A stretch of 64,000 bases of DNA from Caulobacter vibrioides OR37 (GTDB taxonomy: Bacteria > Pseudomonadota > Alphaproteobacteria > Caulobacterales > Caulobacteraceae): the NCBI RefSeq assembly GCF_000372645.1, contig NZ_APMP01000008.1, positions 1-64,000 of the forward strand, read 5' to 3'. This document shows, one piece after another, positions 57,270 through 64,000 of this stretch; the first letter of the stretch is position 1; every line of letters begins with the position of its first letter. The notes below the pieces were generated by a model that worked only from the letters and a program-made list of their open reading frames with translations, did no database searches and had not been told where the DNA came from. Position numbers and translations under genes: made by a program.

Positions 57270-58234
57270 GCGTAGAGGCCGTGGCGCTTGAAGAAGGCGT
57301 CGAGCGCGATCATCGCCGGGGCCAGATCGCCGTCGCGGTCCCTAAGGCCAAAGCCGTGGCCGCCCACCTCTTGCAGGTGCATCTCGACGGGGATCCCGCG
57401 GGCGCGCAGGGCTTGCCACATCAGGACGCTGTTCTCGACCGGAACGACCTTGTCGTCGGCCGCGGCGGCGATGAAGGTCGGCGGCGCGTCGGCGGGCACA
57501 TGCTGTTCCGCCGAGACCGCCAGGCGCTGGGCGTCCGTGGGCGTCGCGCCCAACAGCGCCTTCACCGACTGGCCATGGGCGTAGGGGAGCGTTCCGGTGA
57601 TCACCGGATAGAACAGGCCCGCCGCGAAGGGCCGGGTCGGCAGCGAGTCGGCGGCGTCGACGGGGGCGTAGGTCTCGCGGCCGAACTGCGTGGCCAGACG
57701 CGCGGCGACGTGGCCGCCCGCCGAAAAGCCGATCGCAGCCACCTTGGCCGGATCGACACCCAGAGACGGGGCGCGGGCGCGGATCAGGCGCATGGCCCGC
57801 TGGGCGTCCTGCAGGGCGACATCGGGCCCCGCCGCCCAGCCGTCGGCGGGCAGGCGGTAGTCCATCACGAAGGCGGTGATCCCGAGGCTGGCCAGCCAGG
57901 CGTCGATCGGTCCGCCGTTCTTGCCCACCGCCACGCGCACATAGCCGCCGCCGGGGATCATCAGCACCGCCGCGCCGTTCGGTTTGGCCGGCCGCCGCAT
58001 GGTGAGCCAGGGCCGGGTCACGTTCAGGAAGGCGGTGTCGTTCGGATCGCCGCCAGGCGTGCGGAGGATCACGCTTTCGGTGACGGTGACCTTCTGGCCG
58101 CCGGGCGCCGCGCCGGGCCAGAGGTCGACCGTTTCCACCGGGCTTTCGGCGGCGCGGGCCAGGGCAGGGGCCGCCATCAGGCTGGCGGCGAGGCCTAGCA
58201 GGGCGCGGCGATCGGTTTCCACTTTAATTCCCAC
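57266..58234 (-). CDS. Alpha/beta hydrolase (acetyl/feruloyl esterase-like)
   Basis: A 322-residue exported esterase of the BD-FAE/acetylesterase type. The N-terminus is Tat-like (TDRRALLGLAASLMAAPALARA). Core motifs: VLMIPGGGYVRVA (oxyanion GGGY), AIGFSAGGHVAARLA (Ser nucleophile), Asp in AAADDKVVP and His in EVGGHGFGLRD. Relatives remove acetyl or feruloyl groups from plant polysaccharides; pectin side chains carry both. Start GTG 58234, supported by AGGAA a few bases upstream, overlaps the acetylesterase stop by 11 bp. Lies between the RG acetylesterase and GH28 in one operon. Confidence 0.84.
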   Translation of the reverse strand: MGIKVETDRRALLGLAASLMAAPALARAAESPVETVDLWPGAAPGGQKVTVTESVILRTPGGDPNDTAFLNVTRPWLTMRRPAKPNGAAVLMIPGGGYVRVAVGKNGGPIDAWLASLGITAFVMDYRLPADGWAAGPDVALQDAQRAMRLIRARAPSLGVDPAKVAAIGFSAGGHVAARLATQFGRETYAPVDAADSLPTRPFAAGLFYPVITGTLPYAHGQSVKALLGATPTDAQRLAVSAEQHVPADAPPTFIAAAADDKVVPVENSVLMWQALRARGIPVEMHLQEVGGHGFGLRDRDGDLAPAMIALDAFFKRHGLYA

Positions 58235-59444
58235 GGGGCGTTTCCTGGCTGGACGTCGCGCTGGCGGGCACGGCGAAGGTGTCGGGCGAGGGCGGCTTGG
58301 CCGGATCGAAGGGCGGCAGATCCGTCACCAGATGAGCGGCGAGGTCGGGCATGGTGGCCCGGATCCCCTCGATCACGCAGCGCGCCAGCTGATAGGCGCC
58401 GTAGTTGTTGTGGTGGGTGGCGTCCTTGCCGCCGTCATTGAAGGCCTTCCAGGCGTCCCTTGGGCCCAGGGCTTCGTAGAAGGTCGCGCTCATCGCGTGC
58501 AGGTCGATCAGCGGGACGTCCAGAGCCTTCGCCGTCTCGCGCACCGCCCGCGGATAGTCGCCGTGGGTGTTCACGATCTTGCCGGTCTCGTCGAACTTGC
58601 GGCGGTGCATCGAGGTGACCAGAACCGGCGTCGCGCCGCGCAGGCGGGCCTCGCCGACATAGGCGCGCAGATAGTCGCGATAGGTGGTGGCGGCGTCGAC
58701 ATAGGTCTGCGGCCACTGGGACTTCTGGTCGTTGTGGCCGAACTGGATCATCAGCCAGTCGCCCCGCTTGATCTTGCCGAGGATCTTGTCCAGCCGCCGC
58801 TCGATCAGGAACGCCTTCAAGGTCTCCCCAGACTCGGCCTGGTTCGAGACCGACAGGTCCGGCTTGAAGAAGCGCGGCAGCATCTGGCCCCAGCCGGCGG
58901 CGGGCTCGAAGCGCTGGTCGGTGACGGTGGAGTCGCCAGCCAGGAATAGGGTCGGGACGGTGACGGGCTCGATCTTCAGCCAGCGCACGGCGGCGGCGGG
59001 ACCGCAGAACTCCAGGGTCAGCTTATCGTCCCAGTCATAGCTGCCGTCCTCGCGCGCGTTCAGCGCCACGCGCTTGCCGCCGGGCGCGTTGGCCGGCGGC
59101 GGCGCCAATTCCGGCCGGCGGACATTGACGACGATGACGCGAGTTTCGGTTTTGCCCGCGCCGACGCGGACGGTCTCCAGCATCAGCCGTCGCGACTCGG
59201 CCTTGACCGTGGTCTCCGAAGCCTTGTCGCCGCCCAGCTCCAGGGTGACGCGGTAGTCGCCTTCGGGAACCTTGACCGAGAATAGGCGTCCGGGGCCTGG
59301 CTCGAAGCCGTGGCCGACGGCGGGGTCATAAGGACCGATGGGCGTCTTGAAATCGAAGGCCCACACGGGGGCGTCCTCCCTGGCCAGCGCGGCGCTCGGC
59401 GCGAGAACGAGGCCAGCCAGCAGGGTGCGCCGGTCCAGGATCAT
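58224..59444 (-). CDS. Rhamnogalacturonan acetylesterase (CE12-like SGNH)
   Basis: A 406-residue exported esterase. A Tat/Sec signal (MILDRRTLLAGLVLAPSAALA) is followed by an extra N-terminal beta domain (about 25-150) with FDFKTPIGPYDPAVGHGFEPG, typical of longer YesY/YesT-like CE12 enzymes. The SGNH core has TLFLAGDSTVTDQ (Ser), NQAESGETLKAFL (Gly), MIQFGHNDQKS (Asn) and DATHHNNYGAYQLAR (Asp/His). It deacetylates galacturonate in rhamnogalacturonan. ATG 59444, preceded by GGGAGGCGGC, is preferred to the longer frame. First gene of the DUF6250 operon. Second such esterase in the locus after 48119. Confidence 0.89.
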   Translation of the reverse strand: MILDRRTLLAGLVLAPSAALAREDAPVWAFDFKTPIGPYDPAVGHGFEPGPGRLFSVKVPEGDYRVTLELGGDKASETTVKAESRRLMLETVRVGAGKTETRVIVVNVRRPELAPPPANAPGGKRVALNAREDGSYDWDDKLTLEFCGPAAAVRWLKIEPVTVPTLFLAGDSTVTDQRFEPAAGWGQMLPRFFKPDLSVSNQAESGETLKAFLIERRLDKILGKIKRGDWLMIQFGHNDQKSQWPQTYVDAATTYRDYLRAYVGEARLRGATPVLVTSMHRRKFDETGKIVNTHGDYPRAVRETAKALDVPLIDLHAMSATFYEALGPRDAWKAFNDGGKDATHHNNYGAYQLARCVIEGIRATMPDLAAHLVTDLPPFDPAKPPSPDTFAVPASATSSQETPRGN

Positions 59445-59514
59445 GCCGCCTCCCTTTCGCGTGCAGAGTCCGGCGACCTTGGTAACGCCGCGACGGAAAG
59501 GGTTCAATGCCAAA

Positions 59515-59543
59515 ATACAGGACAGTATCCTGAAATACGGGAC
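59515..59543. promoter_or_regulatory. Repeat/palindrome upstream of acetylesterase operon
   Basis: ATACAGGAC (59515-59523) and ATACGGGAC (59535-59543) are near-identical direct repeats 20 bp apart, and between them CAGGA-CAGTA-TCCTG (59518-59532) is a perfect inverted repeat. They lie 70-100 bp upstream of the minus-strand start at 59444, where a promoter/operator would be expected. In the 524-bp spacer 59445-59968 I otherwise see only the palindrome at 59824. Confidence 0.4.
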
Positions 59544-59823
59544 TTAATCTGGCGCATTCCGCGTTCCTCGAGCGGTCGTCCATCAAAGCTCCAGGCCGAT
59601 GGCGTCGAGGGGGCGTTCGCGCGGGCGGCGCGGCGGCGACAAGGCAAGGGTCCGGTCATGCGTCCGGCCCATCGCCTCGCCCAGAAGCAGGTCGCGGGCT
59701 TCCAGATTCATCTCCGACACTGGCCAAGTCGCTGTCGCTCATCCGCAATAAATGCGCGCCGAACGCAATTTGGGCTGGATAAACGCCAAAGCAACGCTAT
59801 TCTCCCTACAAGTTGGGATGATC

Positions 59824-59838
59824 TCTCATTATATGAGA
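59824..59838. promoter_or_regulatory. Perfect inverted repeat upstream of TonB receptor
   Basis: TCTCAT-TAT-ATGAGA, a 6-bp perfect inverted repeat, lies 130 bp upstream of the receptor start. The wider 18-mer from 59821 resembles the pectin-lyase promoter motif at 52456, which suggests a common regulator. Confidence 0.45.
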
Positions 59839-59968
59839 TTTGGGCAGTTCCGTTCTAGCGTTGGCTCAATAGGCCAAGCCCGTCTTTCCCAATGGCGAGC
59901 CGCTGTCAAAGCGGCCGGACGATCAACACGGCCGCGCGCGAGCGGGGCCGCCAAGGGAGAGGAAAACC

Positions 59969-62900
59969 ATGGGCTCGCAGTCCAAGAACAATGGCGCCTT
60001 GCGGACGGGATGCTCGGTGCTCGCGCTTTCGGTCGGCGCTTCGCTGCTGACGGCCTTCGCGGCGGCGGCGCAAACCGCCCCGACGCCAGTCGCGCAAGAC
60101 AACACCGCGGTCGAGGAGGTCGTGGTCACCGGCTTCCGCGCCAGCTTGACCAGCGCCATCAACACCAAGCGGGTCTCCAACAACATCGTCGACGTGATCA
60201 AGGCCGACGACATGGCCAGCTTCCCCGATGCGAACCTGGCCGAGTCCATCCAGCGCATTCCAGGCGTGTCGATCACCCGTGATGGCGGGGAGGGCCGCAA
60301 CATCACGGTTCGGGGCCTGGGCGGCGACTTCGTCCGCACCACGCTCAACGGCATCGAGGCCTATTCGGCCACCACGGGCTCGACGCTTGGCGTGGTCGCC
60401 GGCATCAATCGCTCGCGCGGCTTCGACTTCTCGACCTTCGCCTCGGAGCTGTTCAACAGCGTCACCGTCAGCAAGTCGCAGTCGGCCGAGATGGACGAAG
60501 GCTCGCTGGCCGCCACGGTCGACCTGCAGACCGGCCGTCCGTTCGACAAGAAGGGCTTCCGCGCCGCCGCCTCGCTGCAGGGCGCCTACTACGACAACAA
60601 CAAGACCAAAGCCCCGCGTTTCGCCGGTCTGATCAGCGACACCTGGGGCAATTTCGGCGCCTTGTTCTCCCTGGCCTACAGCAAGCGCAAGGCCATGGAA
60701 GAGGGCTATAGCGACACCTCGCAGTCGGACTATTCGGACGCGAACAACGGCTTCTGCGGCACCGCGACCAATATCGCCGGCCAATCCGGCAACACGGTGA
60801 TCAACACCCCCATCCCGTATGTGAATCCCCTGTCGGGCTCGGGTAACCGTCCGGCCGGCCAGTGCTTCTCGGGCCTGCCGTCGGATCCGACCGCCTATGC
60901 GGCCATCAACCGGCCCAACGTCTTCCTGCCCCGCAACCCCGGCCTGGGCCGCTTCCAGCTAGACCAGAAGCGCCTGGGCATGACCGGCGGCCTGCAATGG
61001 CGGCCGAGCGACAAGACCGACGTGACCCTGGATCTGGTCTACTCGCAGTTCGACCAGGACCGCTCCGACTACGCCCTGTCGAACGCTTCGCTGAACCGCA
61101 ACGTCAACGGCGCCAGCGCGGCCTTCCCGCTGTTCGCCGGCCGGGTCGACTCCCAGATCATGGACGTGCACGTCCAGGACACCGGGCAGGTCGACTACAT
61201 GAAGATCAACAACGTCGACATCAAACACATCGAGGAAAAGAGTCAGACCACCACCAAGACCCACCAGATCGGCCTAACCCTGGACCACCGCTTCAACGAC
61301 CGCCTCAGCGTCAACGCCAAGGTCGGCCACTCGGGATCGGACTTCCAGCAGCCCTGGGACGTGCTGATGTCCTATGACGGCTTCAACAAGCCGGGCTACA
61401 TCTGGGATGCGCGTAACGACGCCCGCCGCCCGTACATCAACTACGGCTACGACGTCACCAACCCCGCCAACGTCACCTTCACCAATGCCGGCACGGGCCT
61501 GACGCCCGACATCCGAGTCGTGAAGGCCGCGGTGTTCAACACGCTCTGGACCGGCGAAGCCAACGCCAAGTACCGCCTGAACGACGTCTTCACGATCAAG
61601 GGCGGCGTGTCGCTGAAGGCGTTCGACTTCCAGTCCAAGCAGGTGCAGCGCCTCTACGCCAATAACAGCTCCACGGCCGTGACGGCCACGGGCACGATCC
61701 CGTTCAACTTCGCGCAGTTCGCCGCCGACTTCCCCGGCACGGCGCCGCTGAGCGAGCAGGTCACCGGCTTCGGCAAGCAGCTGGGCCTGCCGGCCGGCTC
61801 GGTCACCGGCTGGGTCGTGCCGAACGTCTCGGCCTACATCGACAAGCTGGGCCTGCTCTGCAACTGCGCCAACAAGTACGGCGACTTCACCCTGGCCATC
61901 AACTCGGCCCTGGGCAACAACCGCTCGGTCGAGGAGAAGGACACCGCCGCCTACCTGCAAGCCGACTTCGACACCGAGATCCTGGGCGGCCACCGCCTGC
62001 GCGGCAACGCCGGGGTGCGCTACGTCAAGACCGATCTGGACGCCACGGGCTACACCTCGCTGACCTCGCAGATCACGGTGAACCACAAGTACAGCGACTG
62101 GCTGCCGTCTCTGAACCTGGCCCTGGACCTTCGGGAAAACCTGGTCGCCCGCTTCGCCGCGGCCCGTGTCATGGCCCGCCCCAGCTTCGGCAATCTGACG
62201 CCCGGCGGCTCGGTGAACACGAACTTCGGCGCGCAATCGGCCTCGATCGGCAACCCGTTCCTGGATCCCTATCGCGCCAAGAACTACGACCTCAGCCTGG
62301 AATGGTACCCCTCCGAAGGCTCGATCGTCTCGGTCGCGGTCTTCGACAAGCAGATCGAGAGCTCGATCCAAACGATCGCGACGACCGAGGCTTACGGCAC
62401 GACCGGCCTGCCGCTGGCCCTGCTGCCGGCCGGTCAGGACGCCTCGACGCCCTATCTGGTCACCCGTTCGCGCAACACCCAGGGCGGGTATATCCGGGGC
62501 CTGGAAATCAACTACCAGCAGCCGTTCCACTTCCTGCCGGGCCTCCTAAAGAACACCGGCACGATGCTGAACTACACCTATGTGGACAGCTCGGTGCTCT
62601 ACTATCTGTCGTCCGGTACGGCCACGACGCCGGCGACCCAGATCCACGACCAGTTCCTGAACGTCTCGCCGCACTCGGTGAACGCTACCCTGTACTACGA
62701 AGACCAGAAACTGTCGGCCCGCGTGTCGGTGGCCTATCGCGACGAGTACCTGACGGCCCTGCCGTTCAAGTCCGAAGTGCCGGACGCCAACGGCAGCTAC
62801 GCCACCACCAACGTCGACGCGTCGGCCTCCTACAAGCTGACGCCCCACCTGAAGCTGACCTTTGACGCGCTCAACCTGACCAACCAGGCCGCGGACCAGT

Positions 62901-62983
62901 GGAGCGGCAAGGTCCGCCGCGCCCAGCGGGTGTTCAGCGTGACGGGGCGCCAGTTCTTCCTCGGCGCTTCGTACACCTTCTAA
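59969..62983 (+). CDS. TonB-dependent receptor (pectin-locus outer-membrane transporter)
   Basis: A 1004-residue outer-membrane receptor of the large Caulobacter/Xanthomonas-type carbohydrate group. Signal peptide (about 1-36), TonB box region VEEVVVTGFRASLTSAINTK, plug with SFPDANLAESIQRIPGVSIT, GEGRNITVRGLGGDFVRTTL and SAEMDEGSLAATVDLQTGRP, and a barrel ending QFFLGASYTF with terminal Phe. The EAVFPDxNxAESLQRIPG plug form is typical of receptors in polysaccharide loci. ATG 59969 follows GGGAGAGGAAAACC. Placed next to the rhamnogalacturonan enzymes, it most likely imports oligosaccharides of that polymer. Followed by a strong hairpin. Confidence 0.9.
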   Translation: MGSQSKNNGALRTGCSVLALSVGASLLTAFAAAAQTAPTPVAQDNTAVEEVVVTGFRASLTSAINTKRVSNNIVDVIKADDMASFPDANLAESIQRIPGVSITRDGGEGRNITVRGLGGDFVRTTLNGIEAYSATTGSTLGVVAGINRSRGFDFSTFASELFNSVTVSKSQSAEMDEGSLAATVDLQTGRPFDKKGFRAAASLQGAYYDNNKTKAPRFAGLISDTWGNFGALFSLAYSKRKAMEEGYSDTSQSDYSDANNGFCGTATNIAGQSGNTVINTPIPYVNPLSGSGNRPAGQCFSGLPSDPTAYAAINRPNVFLPRNPGLGRFQLDQKRLGMTGGLQWRPSDKTDVTLDLVYSQFDQDRSDYALSNASLNRNVNGASAAFPLFAGRVDSQIMDVHVQDTGQVDYMKINNVDIKHIEEKSQTTTKTHQIGLTLDHRFNDRLSVNAKVGHSGSDFQQPWDVLMSYDGFNKPGYIWDARNDARRPYINYGYDVTNPANVTFTNAGTGLTPDIRVVKAAVFNTLWTGEANAKYRLNDVFTIKGGVSLKAFDFQSKQVQRLYANNSSTAVTATGTIPFNFAQFAADFPGTAPLSEQVTGFGKQLGLPAGSVTGWVVPNVSAYIDKLGLLCNCANKYGDFTLAINSALGNNRSVEEKDTAAYLQADFDTEILGGHRLRGNAGVRYVKTDLDATGYTSLTSQITVNHKYSDWLPSLNLALDLRENLVARFAAARVMARPSFGNLTPGGSVNTNFGAQSASIGNPFLDPYRAKNYDLSLEWYPSEGSIVSVAVFDKQIESSIQTIATTEAYGTTGLPLALLPAGQDASTPYLVTRSRNTQGGYIRGLEINYQQPFHFLPGLLKNTGTMLNYTYVDSSVLYYLSSGTATTPATQIHDQFLNVSPHSVNATLYYEDQKLSARVSVAYRDEYLTALPFKSEVPDANGSYATTNVDASASYKLTPHLKLTFDALNLTNQAADQWSGKVRRAQRVFSVTGRQFFLGASYTF

Positions 62984-63007
62984 AGTCCTTCGCTCCCCCG
63001 AAGGTCG

Positions 63008-63037
63008 CCAGGCGCGGGTCGAAAGGCCCGCGCCTGG
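63008..63037. terminator. Hairpin terminator after TonB receptor
   Basis: CCAGGCGCGGG (63008-63018) pairs perfectly with CCCGCGCCTGG (63027-63037) across an 8-base loop, 25 bp after the receptor stop. A very stable stem between convergent genes; no T-run, so possibly bidirectional and Rho-assisted. Confidence 0.6.
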
Positions 63038-63124
63038 ATCCTAACAACGCCATGACCTCTATCGCCGGCAAGGTGATCTGCCCTTGAGGGACCTTGACCG
63101 GCGCGAAAGCGCCGCTGTGTTCGG

Positions 63125-64000
63125 TTAGTGCACCGCCGAGGTGTCGACCACGCGGGTTGGCTTCGGGGCCAGCCAAATGATCAAGGCCGCGGCCACGAAA
63201 AGCACGGCCATGGCCAGGAAGACCTGGTTGGTCGCCAGCATCACGCTCTGGCCCTGGACCAGTTGGTCCACGGTCCCGCGCGCCTGCTCGGTCGACATGC
63301 CGACGGCGCCCATCTGGTCCATGACCGCCTGAGGATCGTTCAGCACGCCCGCCAAGTCGTTGTGATTGCGGCTGGCGTTGTCGGTCCACACCGTGCTGAC
63401 GATCGAGGTGGCGATCGCGCCCGACAGGGTGCGGCAGAAGTTCATCAAACCCGCCGCGCTGGCGGTTTCCGGCTCGTCGACGCAAGCCAGGGCCAGGCCG
63501 GTCAGGGGCACGAAGAACAGCGGCATTCCAAAGCCTTGCAGCAGCAGCCATTGGCCGATGTCGAAGAAGCCCATCTGCGAATTGGCCTGGCTGCGCATCA
63601 CCGTGATCAGGCCCATCCAGACCAGGCCGGCGAACACCAGGCGGCGGGGGTCGACCTTGGCCGAAAGGCTGGCCGCGAACGGGGCCATCATCACCGCCGT
63701 GACGCCCAGCAACGCCGAAACGTGACCGGCGTCGGTGGCCGTGTAGCCCATGTTCTGCTGCAGCCACAGCGGGGTCAGCACATTGATCCCGAAGAAGGCC
63801 CCGAAGGCGACGCTGAGGGTGACGACGCTGGCGCTGTAGCCCCTATGCCGGAAGACGCGCAGATCGACGATCGGATTGGCGTCGGTCAGCTCCCAGATCA
63901 GAAAGGCCAAGAAGCCCAGCAGGGCGATGACGGCCAGGGTCACGATCAGGGGCGAGGCGAACCACTCGTGCTCCTTGCCCAGGTCGACCATGACCTGCAG
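63125..64000 (-). CDS. EmrB/QacA-type MFS exporter, C-terminal part (runs off window)
   Basis: The C-terminal 292 residues of a DHA2 drug exporter; the coding frame is open to the window edge, so the N-terminal half lies outside. Visible features: the mid-protein loop LQVMVDLGKEHEWF, typical of EmrB (LQxMLDxGxxxDWF), helices such as FGAFFGINVLTPLWLQQNMGYTATDAGH, ASAAGLMNFCRTLSGAIATSI with the conserved Asn-Arg region, and the end LIIWLAPKPTRVV. EmrB works with an EmrA adaptor and TolC, probably encoded upstream beyond the window. It is convergent with the TonB receptor and probably unrelated to pectin use. Confidence 0.88.
   Translation of the reverse strand: MQVMVDLGKEHEWFASPLIVTLAVIALLGFLAFLIWELTDANPIVDLRVFRHRGYSASVVTLSVAFGAFFGINVLTPLWLQQNMGYTATDAGHVSALLGVTAVMMAPFAASLSAKVDPRRLVFAGLVWMGLITVMRSQANSQMGFFDIGQWLLLQGFGMPLFFVPLTGLALACVDEPETASAAGLMNFCRTLSGAIATSIVSTVWTDNASRNHNDLAGVLNDPQAVMDQMGAVGMSTEQARGTVDQLVQGQSVMLATNQVFLAMAVLFVAAALIIWLAPKPTRVVDTSAVH

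Noticed and set aside
59583-59711. Minus-strand frame of 42 residues (starts MNLEARDLLLGEAMGRTHD) in the receptor promoter region
   Set aside because: No well-spaced ribosome binding site, Arg/Pro-rich low complexity, and no context; too weak to call.
36276-62983. Possible Bacteroidetes-type PUL acquired by transfer
   Set aside because: No SusC/SusD pair, base composition like the surroundings and TonB receptors of alphaproteobacterial type; no sign of recent transfer.

Overview
The window looks like a chromosomal segment of a high-GC, free-living alphaproteobacterium of the Caulobacter group. The grounds are uniformly high GC, two large TonB-dependent receptors of the kind that genus carries in dozens, many short palindromic intergenic repeats, and families typical of Caulobacterales (S46 peptidase, DUF3253, EF-hand repeat protein, exported plant-polysaccharide enzymes). 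I see no tRNA, rRNA, CRISPR array, intact insertion sequence or prophage. The genus assignment is inference from gene content.

The left part (1-27 kb) is mostly housekeeping and accessory genes: an SDR/NTF2-like pair divergent from a LysR regulator; a DevBCA-like export system (permease, ATPase, membrane fusion protein) divergent from an S46 peptidase; a secreted five-EF-hand protein with a histidine cluster; a NupC nucleoside transporter; a GST; a PaaI thioesterase; an S1/P1 nuclease; a UDG-family protein overlapping a lipoprotein hydrolase; a Leu/Phe/Val dehydrogenase; an MFS exporter; a lipocalin; MAPEG; transglutaminase; TetR; a glycosyltransferase; an XRE regulator next to an RTX-type protein; and an OprB-type porin. 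A DUF559 relic sits between inverted repeat copies at 10.5-10.7 kb.

At 26.6-27.5 kb an RcnR/CsoR-family metal repressor with a CsoR-like operator faces one clear and one doubtful small gene on the other strand. At 27.5-34.8 kb lies a co-directional TonB receptor / YfcC-type permease / CocE-type hydrolase / LysR set whose substrate I cannot name. It is divergent from a CapA-like gene broken by a frameshift.

The right part (36-63 kb) is a rhamnogalacturonan-I (pectin hairy region) utilisation locus. A long minus-strand operon (46179 down to 36276) runs RhmD, FAH hydrolase, SDR, lactonase, RhaM, GH35, GH88/105 and a GPH symporter. Divergent from it are an IclR regulator, a predicted L-rhamnose dehydrogenase and a GDSL acetylesterase. 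Then follow PL22 and PL11 lyases, a PL26 exolyase, a DUF6250/GH28/esterase/acetylesterase operon and a TonB receptor. Model: the receptor takes up fragments; exported lyases, GH35 and esterases trim them in the periplasm or outside; the symporter imports small unsaturated oligosaccharides; GH88/105 and perhaps GH28 split them; and rhamnose is oxidised without phosphorylation to pyruvate and lactate. The last gene, an EmrB-like exporter, runs off the right edge.
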